Shown here piece after piece: positions 10,012-21,560 of a stretch of 64,000 bases of DNA; the first letter of the stretch is position 1, and every line of letters starts with the position of its first letter. This DNA is from Rana temporaria. Its lineage: Eukaryota > Chordata > Amphibia > Anura > Ranidae. A program made the translations under genes and the position numbers. The notes under the pieces are model-generated. The model was not told the origin of the DNA. It worked only from the letters and a program-made list of their open reading frames with translations, and ran no database searches. The stretch lies in contig NC_053490.1 of NCBI RefSeq assembly GCF_905171775.1, forward strand, positions 84,384,286 to 84,448,285, read 5' to 3'.

Positions 10012-10430
10012 CGGAATTTTATGAAGCTTTTATTACCCATCGGCAAGTAGCTCCTCCATCCTCATAATGCTGTTTGATTCAACCACCCACTCCCTAATCT
10101 CTTGTGCTTGGGAGGCTATAGTTAGTTTAAAATTAAAGAGAAAGGCTTTGTCCCAATCCTCTGAGGAAGGAGCAACCCAGTTCCCGTTCCCAGTCTCTGA
10201 CATAGAACGGACGATTAGGGAAAGCACCCAAGAGACGGAAACTGTAAAGTTTTGAAATGGGATGAGGGCAATCTGTTTCAGAGAGGCATAAGTCTTCCAA
10301 TGGACTAATGGCTTGTCAGATGGGAGATGGTTTTGAATCATGCCACTGCAAAAACTTTTTGCATTGAATCCCAGATGGGAACTCTGAGTTCCCTATCACT
10401 GGAGTCATTGGGCTGGGACATGAGGAGATA
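10012..10430 (-). pseudogene. Possible LINE ORF2 C-terminal remnant
   Basis: On the minus strand a frame at 10341-10033 gives about 100 residues of protein-like composition. It has Trp-rich spacing (VHWKTYASLKQIALIPF, NWVAPSSEDWDKAFLF, REWVVESNSIMRME) and the same frame runs upstream past one stop with DSSDRELRVPIWDSM. After two stops it goes on with KLHKIPVYL. The SxEDWDKxF ... LHKI pattern recalls the C-terminal region after the RT of frog L1/Tx1 elements, but I cannot align it with confidence. It could also be chance. Nothing points to a host gene. Confidence 0.3.
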
Positions 10431-10432
10431 TT

Positions 10433-11172
10433 GGGGCAGATCCATGTACCTTCGCGCAAGAATACGCCGGGCGCAGCGTATCTAAGATACACTACGCCGC
10501 CGTAACTTTTTTTTTTCCGAATCCTCAAAGAATTTGCGCCGTAAGTTATGGCGGCATAGTGTATCTTTGGCGGCGTAAGGGCACGCCATTCAAATCTCTG
10601 TGATGGGGGTGTGTTTTATGTAAATAAGTCGTGACCCGACGTAAACAACGTTTTTTTTTTAACTGCGAATGCGCCGTCCGTGGGGGTATCCCAGTGCGCA
10701 TGCTCGAAATTAACCCGGAACAAGCCAATGCTCACGACGGTGACGTCATTCTATGAAAATCCCTATTCGCGAACGACTTACGCAAACTACGTAAAGATTT
10801 CAAATTTCTACGCGGGAACGAGGGCCATACTTAACATTGAGTACGCCTCATAACAGTAGCTTTAACTATACGCCGGAAAAAGCCGAACGCAAACGACGTA
10901 AAAAAATGCGCCGGCCGGACGTACGTTCGTGGATCGCCGTAACTACCAAATTTGCATACTTGACGCGGAATTCGATGGAAACGCCACCTAGCGGCCGCCG
11001 AAAAATTGCATCTTAGATCCGACGGCGTACTAAGACGTACGTCTGTCGGATCCATCCGAGATGCTGTCGTATCTTGTTTTGTAGATACAAAACAAAGATA
11101 TGACGCACAAAATTTGAAATTACGCGGCGTATCAAGAGATACGCCGGTGTAACTCTTTTGTGGATCTACCCC
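10433..11172. mobile_element. MITE, GGGGCAGATCCA ends, ATT duplication (family copy 2)
   Basis: Terminal inverted repeat GGGGCAGATCCA / TGGATCTACCCC with flanking ATT at 10430-10432 and 11173-11175. CpG-rich, with ACGCCGCCGTAAC and its complements inside. 740 bp, non-coding; relative of the copies at 8532 and 34296. Confidence 0.85.
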
Positions 11173-11175
11173 ATT

Positions 11176-12383
11176 GTATTTTCTAATTGCAGAGTCCCAC
11201 ATGTGTAAAGATAAGGTTATCAATTGTGTTAGTACCAAAACTTAAATTTGACTAAAATGTGACTTGTATCCTAGAGCAGACTTCAGGGAAAATCAGTAAA
11301 TCAATCACATAAGCAGGAAATTATATTTGGGTGTTCTGTATGCCAACAGTGTACAGAACACCTCCAGGTTGCCATATTTTAAATAAATGTACCATAGCAG
11401 CAGATTGAAAAGAAAAGGTAACTTATAATTACATTAAATTACAATATGGCTTTTGTAGCAATAGTATTTTGTTTAATTTTCTATCTTTTTCTTCATGCAA
11501 GTGCAGTTACTCTTTAAGTTATTACACGCTGATCATCTCTTGTTTAGTCCCACTCTGTTCTCAATATATAGGAGTTTGGAAGGTATAGTTTTTTTTTTTA
11601 AATATGTACATATAGATAATGCAGCCCTCACTGTATGGCCTTTCTAGTCTTGGAAATGGATAGGTAAAGAGTAAAGTTTAAATTGAATCTCTCTGTGCTG
11701 GTGCTTTTAGCTCTGCAAATCTTCAGCACCTCACACTTCCCAGTGTGTAAGGTACCTGCACCCTTTAGGCTCCATTCATAGTGCAGTATAGCTGGAAACT
11801 CAAAGCTACAAAGCTCTTAACACACAAAATGTTGTGTATTTAAATGGTGGACAATTACAAATGAGCGCTCCATGTCTACGCTTGAATGGAAATGCCTCTA
11901 AACAGATATATTTTAGGTGTTTTTTAGCCTGTAAGAGGTCCCTTCCTTTGATTAGCCTAAACAAAATCACCTGAAGCTTGAATATTCTTGTAAATGCTTG
12001 AAATATGCTTTTAATACACTTGTTTCTATGAAGAAAAATGCTCAAATAAAAATGCATACAATTACCAGAAAATTAAGGTAAAACAAGCCATAGACCTACA
12101 AGGACTGTGCCAGTTGCATGTCTATCAGCCTGCTTTGACATAGACATATATACTCAGCTCACCCCAGTATACACATTTATAGGGATGAGGATGTGAGTAG
12201 ACCCCCACCAGAATAGAACAATGATCAGATGAGAGACAAGATAATGAGCATTACTGATGTTGAAAGCAATCATTATTACACGCACATACTGTATATTACA
12301 TGTTGGGAAACATCCACAAAATGGCTCTGATCCTTTCCTCTTTTTCATAGGAAGAAAGAATGGTACTGACAGCTCAACTGCCA
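11176..12383. other. Unassigned non-coding
   Basis: No element boundaries, coding motifs or RNA genes recognised. Confidence 0.45.
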
Positions 12384-13555
12384 CTTTTGTACTTCAAGTG
12401 ACACTAAAGTCTTTTTTTTTTCAATAAAAAAGAGGTTCTGTTTATCTGCTCTGTACAATAATATTGCACTTCTGGCAGTCCCCCGTCGGCACTATCAGCT
12501 TCTCCTTGCTCCAGGTTCCACTCTAGCAAGTTAGGTGCTAAGGATGCACGTGTGCATGCACATTTCTGAGCAGGGCTGTGTGCGCTCATATATACACACA
12601 TATATATATATATACACACACAGCGTTAGTAAACCACGCCCAAACTCCCTCCTCACAAGAGTTTAATTGAAAGCAGCAGGAGCCTATGGCAGTGCTGGAA
12701 CAGTCACATGAGACAGGTGAGTGTTTAGGGACAGGGGGGTCTAGGACAGCTAGTGGGGTGTTTTTTACCCTAATGTAGAGGGCGAAAAAACCCTAAGACT
12801 TCTGAACCACTTTCAGTCAAATTGCACTAGAAACTGACAGGATGTAATAATATTTGGGATCAGACCACCCAACAAGAGCACACAATCAAGTCACCAAATC
12901 TGATAGATCTGGAAAACTGGCTGCTGAGCCAAACATTTGTATTTCATGTGACAATAAAGAAACATTTGCATTTTAACTAATTAAAAGCTCAACCCAACTA
13001 TGTTATATACAGCTTGACAAGAGTGCATTATTGGCTGGCTCCAATTGCACTTTTTTTTAATAACCAGACTAAATGAAACACTGCTTAATTTATCTGATAG
13101 CTGCAGAGCACCAAATTAAAGCTCTGTCAAACTTTGGGAACAATGGTCAAGTCAATGTAAGGTAATGTTTCTCCATATAGTGCTGTTTTAAGAATATATT
13201 ATACAGTTTGGGTACACAACACCTTGGTAAGTTTTAGAACAAAGAACTTGGTATAAAACCTAAAAATGTGACTTTCTTTTCAGGCACACATGTCTCCAAT
13301 GTAATATTTATCCCTAAAATTTAACATTTATATCAAAGTGTTTCATTTTTGTAATTAAAATGACAATGCAATGGTTTTGCACAGAGTGGCCCTGATCTTC
13401 TTCTTCTGGGATCCTCTGCTGGTGCCTCTGGCTCCTCCTCTTATTTGAGTGTCCCCCCATAAGATGCTTTCTATGGGGCAACACAGACAAGGCAGCTTGG
13501 CCCCACTCCCTGCCCCCTCGTCACTGGATTTTATTGACAAGTTCCTTGACTCCCC
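12384..13555. repeat. Diverged interspersed-repeat fragments
   Basis: Contains a microsatellite (TATATACACACA type) at about 12588-12621 and two segments that look like parts of one family: 12384-12530 (CAAGTGACACTAAAGTC, then TCTGCTCTGTACAATAATATTGCA) and 13350-13520 (ACAATGCAATGGTTTTGCACA, then CTTCTTCTTCTGGGATCC). The middle (12700-13340) shows nothing I recognise. No coding. Confidence 0.4.
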
Positions 13556-13860
13556 ACTCGCTTATCCATGTCTTTATGGACCTTGTTTGTGCACAGGTGC
13601 ACAGTTATGTTGGAACAGGAAGAGGGCATACCCAAACTATTCCTACAAAGTTGGGAGCATGAAATTGTCCAAGATGTCTTGGTATGTTGACACCTTAAGT
13701 GTTCCCTTCACTGGAACTAAGGGGCCAAGCCCAACCCCTGAAGAACAACCCCACACCAAATGATTTGGGCCAGTGCACAATGCAAATCCGTAAAGACATG
13801 GACAAGTGAGTTTGTGTTCCAGGGCCTTCAAAATGTAATAGGTAGTCAACTAGTTAGATG
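13556..13860 (+). repeat. Interspersed repeat containing CAACCCCTGAAGAACAACCC
   Basis: Contains AAGTTGGGAGCATGAAATTG and CAACCCCTGAAGAACAACCC, which I associate with a repeat widespread in fish and frogs. Overlapping open frames on both strands (13449-13763 and others) have no protein-family signature and are attributed to this repeat. Confidence 0.5.
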
Positions 13861-14680
13861 TGCAATTTATGCTCCTAAAACCCCTGATGGCGCTCCCTGC
13901 ATGTTGGGCCTCTGTATGTGGCCAGGCAGTGAAAAAGTCACACACATGGGGTATCGTTTTACTCAGGAGAAGTAGCAGAATGTATTTTGGGGTGTCATTT
14001 GTGGTATGCACATGCCATGTGAGAGAAATAAGCTATTACAATGACAATTTTGAGAAATTTTTTAAATAAAAAATAAAAATCTTAATTTTGCAAAGTATTG
14101 TGGGAAAAAATTACAACTTTAAATAACTCACCATGCCTCTTGCTAAATACCTTGGAATGTCTTATTTCCAAAAAGGGGTTATTTGGGGGGCATTTGTACT
14201 TTCCTGGCTTGTTAGGGTCTCAAGAAATGAGATAGGCCTTCAGTACATCAGGTGTGATCAGATGTGATCATTTTTTATGATTTGCACTATAGCTTGTAGA
14301 CTCTAAAACTTTCACACAGACCAAATAATTTCCAAAAATGTTGGGTTATTTTTATCAAAGACATGTAGCAGTATAAATTGTGGCCAAAATTTATGAAGAA
14401 AAATTAATAATTTGCAAAAATTTATCACAGAAACTAAGAAAAAACATTTTTGTTCAAATTTTTCGTGTTTTTCATTAATAGCGCAAAAAATAAAAAACCC
14501 AGAGGTGATCAAATACCACCAAAAGAAAGCTCTATCTGTATGAAAAAAAGGACAAAAAAATAATGTGGGTACAGTGTTGCATGACTGAGTAATTGTCATT
14601 CAAAGTGTGAGAGCGCTGAAAGCTGAAAATTGGTCTGGTCAGGAGGGGTGTTTAAGTGCCCAGTAAGGAAGTGGTTATCC
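13861..14680 (-). repeat. TTAA-type repeat fragment ending AAGGAAGTGGTTA
   Basis: The right end, AGTGCCCAGTAAGGAAGTGG before TTA at 14674-14677, resembles the ends at 20259 and 48386. The minus strand of 14135-14240 carries GGAAAGTACAAATGCCCCCC, also found in direct orientation at 31580-31655 and 32590-32690, so these three are one family. The stretch at 13925-14000 matches the complement of 32055-32125 (GGGGTGTCATT and CACACACATG). Non-coding. Confidence 0.55.
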
Positions 14681-14929
14681 AGGTCATGGTATAGCTAGTG
14701 GTAGTCACATTTAACTGACCTTGTTTTGTGATGTTACAGACTTTCCACTACACATGCAAGTAGCTTCCTCAGCTCTAATAACTGTCACAGTGCCACCCAT
14801 GTGGTGATATAGGCTTTCTGGGAAACCACCTCTACAAACCCTTATTGGTTTCCATACTTGCAAGCACAAAAAAAATTGATATGGCCATCTTCAAACATAA
14901 ATGGAAAATACATATTCAATGACTTTAAG

Positions 14930-15570
14930 CCACCATTCACAGTGGCGCGGTTTGACATGCGATTTCACCTGTCAAATCGGAGCCTATGAAAAAGACACAA
15001 TGACGGCGCAAAAGAAAAGTCAGAAACACAATACAAATTAAATACAATAAATTAGAAAATTAAAATGTGTAACTTGTACACAATAAAAAAAGGGGAGGGG
15101 AACAGGATAGTAATGGTAATGAGTATAAAATAAAGTTGATAAAAATGATAATGAATATATCCATACCGAAGAAGATACATCATCACATGGAGTATCGGTT
15201 GACGGTTTACAGTGACTCCACTTCCCCTTTCTAGCCATTTGGCTGTATTTATGAATACATTTACTATTGCTTGACATACTGCACTTAGGAGGCGCATTTT
15301 TTATTTCTTGCTTGCAAATCGGAGCCTATGGCTAGCAATAGGAGCGTCCTAATCGTCCAACTTCGAGGCACCTCACCAATTTTCTAAAGTAATTCCTGCA
15401 TACTTTTGGTGACTTCAGGGGCAGTTTTCATAGAAATCTGTACATGAACCCGCACAGATGTTCTTCAAGTTGTCCCTGAAGTCAGACTGAAATGCAGTTT
15501 TGAAATCGAGCGAGTTCAGATGAACTTGCACAGTTTCAAAGCCGTGTTCAGTGTGAACGAGGGATACAGG
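14930..15570. mobile_element. Foldback element split by a 280-bp AT-rich insert
   Basis: The left part 14930-15010 begins CCATTCACAGTGGCGCGG and contains CAAATCGGAGCCTATG. The right part 15290-15570 again contains CAAATCGGAGCCTATG and ends AAGCCGTGTTCAGTGTGAAC, roughly inverse to the left end. The interval 15015-15290 is AT-rich, unrelated, and has only spurious small frames. Confidence 0.45.
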
Positions 15571-16727
15571 CCACTTTAGCTGAAAATATGTTTAGATATT
15601 TAGTCATACTATATAGACACAATTCTATGTGAATATATGTAATTGCCACATAAGCTAATTTGTAATTTAATGTTATTAAAATGAATTATTCATTTGAATC
15701 TGCAGATGCTTTAATATTCCAAAAATTAACAAATCAAAACTTGCTTCTTTATAAAATGGCAGACACATTAGTCTACTACATACACACAAACATCATTCCC
15801 TGCCATTGTGACCAGCATCCTAAAATACTATTTTTTTTTTTGCTTTGTAACTTCCTACCTGTAGTAGTTTGCATCCCTCCACCCTGCCTGCATTGGTGAT
15901 TTTTTAAATCTGCCAGGAGGCCAGCTTTAAATACAAGAAAAATTATTAAACTCATAAGCATAATTACTAAAAAATACTATCTATCAAAGATGTACATTTT
16001 TATTGTTTTAATCCATTGTGAAAAAAGCTAAACATGCCAACATTTTTGCTAGATTGGAGCCATTTAGGGCATCTTGTCAAGCAAAGTCATTATAAAATTA
16101 AACTGTCAGCTCCGGCCAAAGCCTGTGAGCAGTGAGGCGGGCACTATTAGCAGCTACAAGCAGTACAGACTCCTTAATGTACTGAAAAGACAGCCTGCAA
16201 CATGTTTGATTAAACCAGTGCATGTGAGGTTATATCAGGTTAAGGAATTATTTCTGCACCTTCAAGTACTTTTTGCAATGCCTTATGCAAAGCTCATCTG
16301 CATTGTAAGGAGAATCGTATTAGAATATATAACTAATAATTTTGTGTTTAATTCCTATCTATTAAAGTGATTAGGTAAGTATGCACATTCTTTTTTTCTT
16401 TTTACTACAGATAACCTGTGTCTACAGGTGTCTGTTAGAAATAAATATAACTTAAAAATACTGAATTGTAGACATCTACACATGAAAATTACAATGTGTA
16501 AATTAAAATCAGAGATTTCCCCTGCTCCTCACATTTTGTCTGTAGATCTTTCTTTCTCTTGTCGCATAGTTAAAGTTATTTATCTACTAAATAAGGTTTT
16601 CCTCTCACTATCCCTATATAGCTTTGTTTCACTGATGGGGGCAGAAGCCCAGAGGTTTATAAGGTCAGGACAGGTACAGCTTACAGATGTACTATAACAA
16701 TCTAGGAACATATATTTGGTTATTTAG
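15571..16727. other. Unassigned non-coding
   Basis: Nothing recognisable; several short open frames without family motifs. Confidence 0.45.
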
Positions 16728-16735
16728 GTGGCCAG

Positions 16736-17088
16736 TAGGGTGACCACATTTCCAAACTACAATTCAGGGACACCCCCTTCCCAAAAATCAGCTTGTGTTG
16801 TAACCAATCACAGCACAGTGATTGAAAACAAGAGGAAGGATTTATTATTTCTCCAATCACAAGCAGGGGACGAGGATTGTGCTCCATTAGGCATTCCCGG
16901 CCAGGACAAGTACTGTCAGTGAGTAAAGCGGTGATGTGGCGGCCTTTTTTGGGGTCATTAGTTAGGCTTGGGGGGTGGCTGTGTCAGTTTCATTCCGGGA
17001 CACTGTATTGTCCTGGAATGAAGGTGCCCGGGACAGACCTGCAAAATGTGGGACTGTCCCGGGCAATCCGGGACACGTGGTCACCCTA
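16736..17088. mobile_element. hAT-type MITE, exact 8-bp duplication GTGGCCAG
   Basis: The terminal inverted repeat TAGGGTGACCAC / GTGGTCACCCTA is exact. The flanks are GTGGCCAG at 16728-16735 and again at 17089-17096, an exact 8-bp target duplication as made by hAT transposases. The 353-bp interior includes ATTCCGGGACACTG and its near complements. No transposase is encoded, so it was mobilised in trans. Confidence 0.95.
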
Positions 17089-17096
17089 GTGGCCAG

Positions 17097-18490
17097 AGAT
17101 TATTATCATGCTATCATTATGGTAGAAGTGAGCACTGAGCAGAAATCATAATGGAGTTATGATATCAGGTTGCCTAAAGTGCAACTTCAGCCAACACATT
17201 TTAATTTTAGTTTTGGAATGAGTAAGGGTTAGACTTGTTAGGTTTTATTGCTGTCTATGTCCCTGATAGGGAGCGCAACATGTGGCAGGAAGATAATCCG
17301 GGATTGTCCTGCTGCATAGGAGTGGATTGGAAGCGCTGCTGCACCTGAGAAGCACAGAATACCAGATCCCATCTACCTGCAGGAACTACAGCTCCCAGAT
17401 CCGCTTAAAAGATCGTCTCTGTGGTAAGAGGCTTATCTGGCCGCTTTTTATCTCATTATCTACACTGCATGGATGTTCATACATTTCCATACTGAAGCAA
17501 GTTGATCGCTGTTGTCAAAACCAGGAATGTTTTTTGTGGACTGTAATTGATTCCAGGCATTCAATACCACTATCTTACAAGCTTTGGACTGTTTCTTTTC
17601 ACAGAAGTTTTTGATTTAGACTGTATTCATTTTATTTTTTTTACACATATGTTTGTGGGTTGCGCACATTTTCACTGACATATACTATTTGCTTGCTGAA
17701 TATTCCAGCAGACTTTATTATTGCAGCACCTTATTGAAAGTTTTTTCATCACAAAACTTTTTCTTTCACTCATTGTTACACTTAATCAGAGCCTTGAGCT
17801 GCTTGATTGGGTTTTTGTGTTTAACCCTTTATCATCACTCACCGACAGGTTGTTATCTGCTATCACATTTTATATTTTTATATTTAATATTCCTGAGGAG
17901 AAGCGCAAATTCACCTTGCCCTACATAGTTTCACTTTTAAACTGGTTTCATGTTCCTGTGAACTAGAAAGACACAGAACAAAAACAAACAAATCCAGGGC
18001 AGTGTTTTGTTTTTAAAATAATTCTGATTGGTTCTGTTAGGTTTTAGACACAGTAATGACAGCTTAGACCACCGTGAAAAGCTCCCAGTACTGTGGTTAT
18101 AAGGAAACAGGCAATCAGGAAGTGTGGAGATCACAGCAGAATTACAGCAACTTCAAAGCAAAAACGAACAATAAGGACATGAAACCAGTACTGCAGTAAG
18201 GTAAAGGAAACTATTTAGCTAAAAAAAAAAAAAATCCTTTAGTGATCCTTTAATTTTAAACAATGGTGCTTTTCAAAACTTCTCTCCGGCAATAGCAACA
18301 GCTTTAGATTTAGGTCTAGACAAGTTCTGAGCCATAGCACTGGGTTATCCATGGCGTTTACAATGTAAACTGCTTTCTTATTGCTTATGTTGGTACAATA
18401 CAAAGTGACATTTACATCCATTTTCATCCATAAAGTTTGCACTGTAGAAAATAACTAAGCTTGAAAGCTTTATCTATGGAAATATGTTCA
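17097..18490. other. Unassigned non-coding
   Basis: 17230-17420 is more GC-rich and contains GGAACTACAGCTCCCAGATC, a phrase I associate with dispersed repeats, but no ends could be fixed. The rest has nothing recognisable. Confidence 0.4.
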
Positions 18491-18494
18491 CCAT

Positions 18495-19186
18495 GCTACC
18501 ACAGCCATTAATGTCTAAACCGCTGGCAACAAAAGTGAGTACACCCCTAAGTGAAAATGTCCAAATTGGGCCCAAAGTGTGGCCACCATTATTTTCCAGC
18601 ACTGCCTTAATCCTCTTGGGCATGGAGTTCACCAAGGCTTCACAGGTTGCCACTCAAGTCCACTTCCACTTCTCCATGATGACATCACAGAGCTGGGGGA
18701 TGTTAGAGACCTTGCTCTTATCCACCGTCTGTTTGAGGATGCCCCACAGATGCTCAATAGGTTTTAAGTCTGGAGACATGCTTGGCCAGTCCATCACCTT
18801 TACCCTCAGCTTCTTTAGAAAGGCAGTGGTCATCTTGGAGGTGTGTTTGGGGTTGTTATCATGTTGGAATACTGCCCTGCACCCGAGTCTCTGAAAGGAA
18901 GGGATCATGCTCTGCTTCAGTATGTCACAGTACATTTTGGCATTCATGGTTCCCTCAATGAACTGTAGCTCCCCAGTGCCAGCAGCACTCATGCAGCCCC
19001 AGACCATGACACTCCCATCACCATGCTTGACTGTAGGCAAGACACACTTGTCTTTGTACTCCTCAGCTGGTTGCCGCCACACACGCTTGACACCATCTGA
19101 ACCAAATACGTTTATCTTGGTCTCATCAGACCACAGGACATGGTTGCAGTAATCCATGTCCTTAATGTCCATAAAGTCCAATGGGC
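18495..19186 (-). pseudogene. Tc1-type transposase, C-terminal catalytic half (DD34E)
   Basis: On the minus strand an uninterrupted frame from 19181 to 18654 (175 residues) holds the complete catalytic core of a Tc1 transposase. LWSDETKINVF has the first Asp at residue 19 of this piece, VFQHDNNPKHTSK has the second Asp at residue 108, and PIEHLWGILK has the Glu at residue 143. The spacing of 34 residues between the last two gives the DD34E signature of Tc1. Such enzymes cut and paste DNA at TA. The N-terminal paired-like DNA-binding half is missing beyond 19186. Downstream on the same strand, 18653-18495 is the 3' untranslated part leading into the terminal repeat (ACTTTTGTTGCCAGCGGTTT). A second copy of this family flanks the piggyBac element at 28.6-31.5 kb. 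It is a truncated copy with no promoter-side end. Confidence 0.93.
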
Positions 19187-19189
19187 AAA

Positions 19190-19836
19190 AAATTCACATC
19201 ACGTGAGTGAAATATTGAATGAAAAAATATTAAATTCCATACACAACGTGACTAGCAAACATAGATCCTCCACCAGTGAAATGGATAAATATTTGATTAT
19301 GCGCTTACCAGATGGGCAAGCAAACAAGGCTTGCAGCTGGAACCCCCAGCTAGGGTCTTTATCAGGAACTGCCACTGACACTCTAGATGGTGATCCTCCA
19401 AATGTGTGGATAAGATGAAAATCCAAGGTACATGAAAGAAATATCATATAGTGATGTACCGCAAATAAAATCAAATTGTAGTAGCACACCAAGGAAAAGC
19501 CACCACCGATAGGTATCACCAAATAAGGGGGACTCTTACCAGACACATAAAAACAAACAGCTTGTGGCCAAACCCAGCCAGGGCCTTTAAAGAGATTGCC
19601 TCCAATTCACCAGCCAAAGCATCGGAAACTCTCACAAGCAGCCACAGCGATGTGTGTCACCAAAAGAGAAATGAATCCACATAGTGATGTACCGTAGATA
19701 ATAAAAAATTTAATAAAAGATTGCACTTACATGGAAAACAGTCAATTACAGCGTAAAAAATCGAGCCGGCCGGCTACTACGAACACCCGTCCTCCGGGAC
19801 CAAGACGCAGCACGTCAAAGCGTCTCCTCCTCCCGA
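19190..19836. repeat. Repeat with diverged ~255-bp tandem duplication
   Basis: Two diverged direct copies: about 19305-19460 and 19535-19700. Shared landmarks are ACCAG(A) followed by CAAGGCTTG / CAGCTTGTGG, GGGTCTTT / GGGCCTTT, and ATAGTGATGTACCG with A-rich continuation. The segment 19675-19892 read on the minus strand is one of the hairpin elements described in the findings (GAAACGTACG, then TTATTAAA). Non-coding. Confidence 0.5.
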
Positions 19837-19891
19837 CGTACGTTTCGTCAGTATGTGACGTAGTCTGGGGAACATACTGACGAAACGTACG
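19837..19891. repeat. Palindrome with exact 20-bp arms
   Basis: Left arm 19837-19856 is CGTACGTTTCGTCAGTATGT and the right arm 19872-19891 is its exact complement; the loop is 15 nt. Very CpG-rich for its surroundings. Confidence 0.9.
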
Positions 19892-19944
19892 GGCACGGGA
19901 ACCCGGGCGTGACATCATAAAGTTGCACCCAGGTCTCCGACGGT

Positions 19945-20262
19945 CATAGAGATGACTGGTGACCATATGGTCACCAGTCATCCCTATGCTTCCCATCCGG
20001 CGCTGGCCGATCGATTCTCCATGGTCCCAGATGGCACGGGAGAGCCTGGAGAAGCACCGGATGGCGGCGGGAGGGGGGGGTTGTCCCCTCCAGTCACCTA
20101 TAAGATTGATCAAGCAGTGGAACTGCCACTATGATCATTCTTATGGTGCACAGAATCGCCGGCTGAAAATAGTGATATCTGAATGATGCCTGTAGCTGCA
20201 CCCATCATTCAGACATCCCCACTGAAAGTCCAGGACGTCGTATAAGAAGTGGTTAAAAAGGG
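19945..20262. repeat. TTAA-type element end, related to 31658-31995
   Basis: Contains GATATCTGAATGATGCCTG and CACAGAATCGCCGG, both found in inverse or direct form at 31757-31830, and GGGAGAGCCTGGAGAAGCAC, the inverse of 31910-31935. Ends AAGAAGTGG and TTAA at 20259-20262. Non-autonomous and non-coding; a LINE fragment begins immediately after the TTAA. Confidence 0.6.
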
Positions 20263-20966
20263 ATCAAAGTCTTTACTGAGTAACTATAGACCTGTTAGTT
20301 TAACTTTAAAAATTCGTAAAGATACTGGAGAGTTTAATAGAAGACCACATAGATGAGTTCTTGCAGGAAAGAAATATTCCAAAGTAACAGACAGCATGAA
20401 TGCATGAAAGACAGAAGTTGTCAGACAAACCTGATTTATTTTTATGAAGAGTAAAACCTTCGACAGAGGGGTGGCTGTGGACGTGGTATACTTGGACAGA
20501 GGGGTGACGGTGGATGTGGTATACTTGGACAGAGGGGCAGCGGTGGACATGGTATACTTGGGCAGAGGGGTGGCGGTGGACATGGTATACTTGGACAGAG
20601 GGGAGGCGGTAGATGTGGTATACTTGGAAAGAGGGGTGGCTGTGGATATGGTATACTTGGACAGAGGCGTGGCGGTGGACGTGGTATACTTGGACAGAGG
20701 GGTGGCGGTGGACGTGGTATACTTGGACAGAGGCGTGGCGGTGGATGTGGTATACTTGAACAAAGGCGTGGTGGTGGAAGTGGTATACTTGGATTTTGCC
20801 TAAGCGTTTGACACAGTTCGGCTCATGTGTAAGGAAAAGTCTACAGGCTTGGAAATATCAGTTTGTAAATGGATAGAAAACTGGCTAAAAGACAGAATTC
20901 AGAGATTATTGGTAATTATTCTTACTCTTAATGGTCTAAGGTTATCAGTGGTGTACCCCAAGGTTA
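20263..20966 (+). pseudogene. CR1/Rex1-type LINE reverse transcriptase fragment with minisatellite in motif A
   Basis: Plus-strand remnant of a non-LTR reverse transcriptase. 20270-20325 reads SLLSNYRPVSLTLKI (fingers, NYRPVSLT motif). At 20444 comes KSKTFDRGVAVDVVYLD, the strand entering RT motif A. After ten copies of an 11-residue unit the frame reaches NKGVVVEVVYLDFA, then a TAA in place of Lys, then AFDTV: together the motif A block YLDFAKAFDTV with a nonsense change. 20835-20955 gives VCKWIENWLKDRIQR and then VVYPKV where motif B (SGVPQG) belongs. Family and strand order are clear. The insertion of 330 bp in the catalytic palm, the stop, and truncation at both ends make it inactive. No endonuclease or thumb is present. 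Confidence 0.85.
20462..20791 (+). repeat. 33-bp minisatellite, 10 units, in frame inside RT motif A
   Basis: Ten consecutive 33-bp units, each encoding the pattern D/G/E/N-R-G-x-x-V-D-V/M-V-Y-L. The frame is kept through all ten without an indel. Units differ at a few codons (for example GEAVDVVYL, GAAVDMVYL), so the expansion is not brand new. The long frame on the opposite strand (Thr/Ser-rich) is a by-product. Confidence 0.95.
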
Positions 20967-21560
20967 AAATATATATATATATTTTTTTTTTAATAGAAAA
21001 TTACTTAGAACCTCCAAACATTATATATTTTTTTTCAGACACACTAGAGAAAAAAAAGGCAGTCATTGCAATACTTTATGTCACATCGTTTTTATGCAGT
21101 GGTCTTACAAGCGCACTTTTTGACTTAAAAAATAAGACAACGGTAAAGTTAGCCCAATTTTTTTTGATTGTGAAGGAGAATGTTACGCTGCGCAAATTAA
21201 TACCCAACATGTCATGCTTCAAAAATTGCCCTTTAAGACCATTGGACGGAAATGACATTTAATGTCGGTTCCGCCATTCAATGTTATGGAGCTGAATGGG
21301 GGCCATCTTTCTCCCATTCGGCTCCAGGCCTGTCAGGGGAGAGGACGCAATGGTCTCTGCCACTACCGACGGCTCCGGTAAGCTGTGGAGACAACTGGAA
21401 TGCGGCGGGAGAGGGGGGCAGTGAATCTGCCGGGGAGACCACTTTTATCTTAAAGCGTACTGCCCGCCGTTTCAGAAAATACAGGGGTTCTGGCACCTAG
21501 CTGCTGCCATAACAACGGTATTTAGCGTCAAAGTACTGATGTAAATGATGGTGATTCGAG
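20967..21560 (+). repeat. TTAA-type repeat copy (family of 9240-9480)
   Basis: Shares AAAATTACTTAGAACC and AACATTATATATTTTTTTTC with 9270-9310, and AAGTTAGCCCAATT and CCCAACATGTCA with 9345-9380. The remainder (21240-21560) is a GC-richer part including GGGGAGACCACTTTTATC. Open frames on both strands have no family match. Confidence 0.6.

Noticed and set aside
20284..20763. Thr/Ser-rich 159-codon minus-strand frame
   Set aside because: Antisense of the RT motif A minisatellite; the plus-strand frame matches a known RT motif and explains the repeat.
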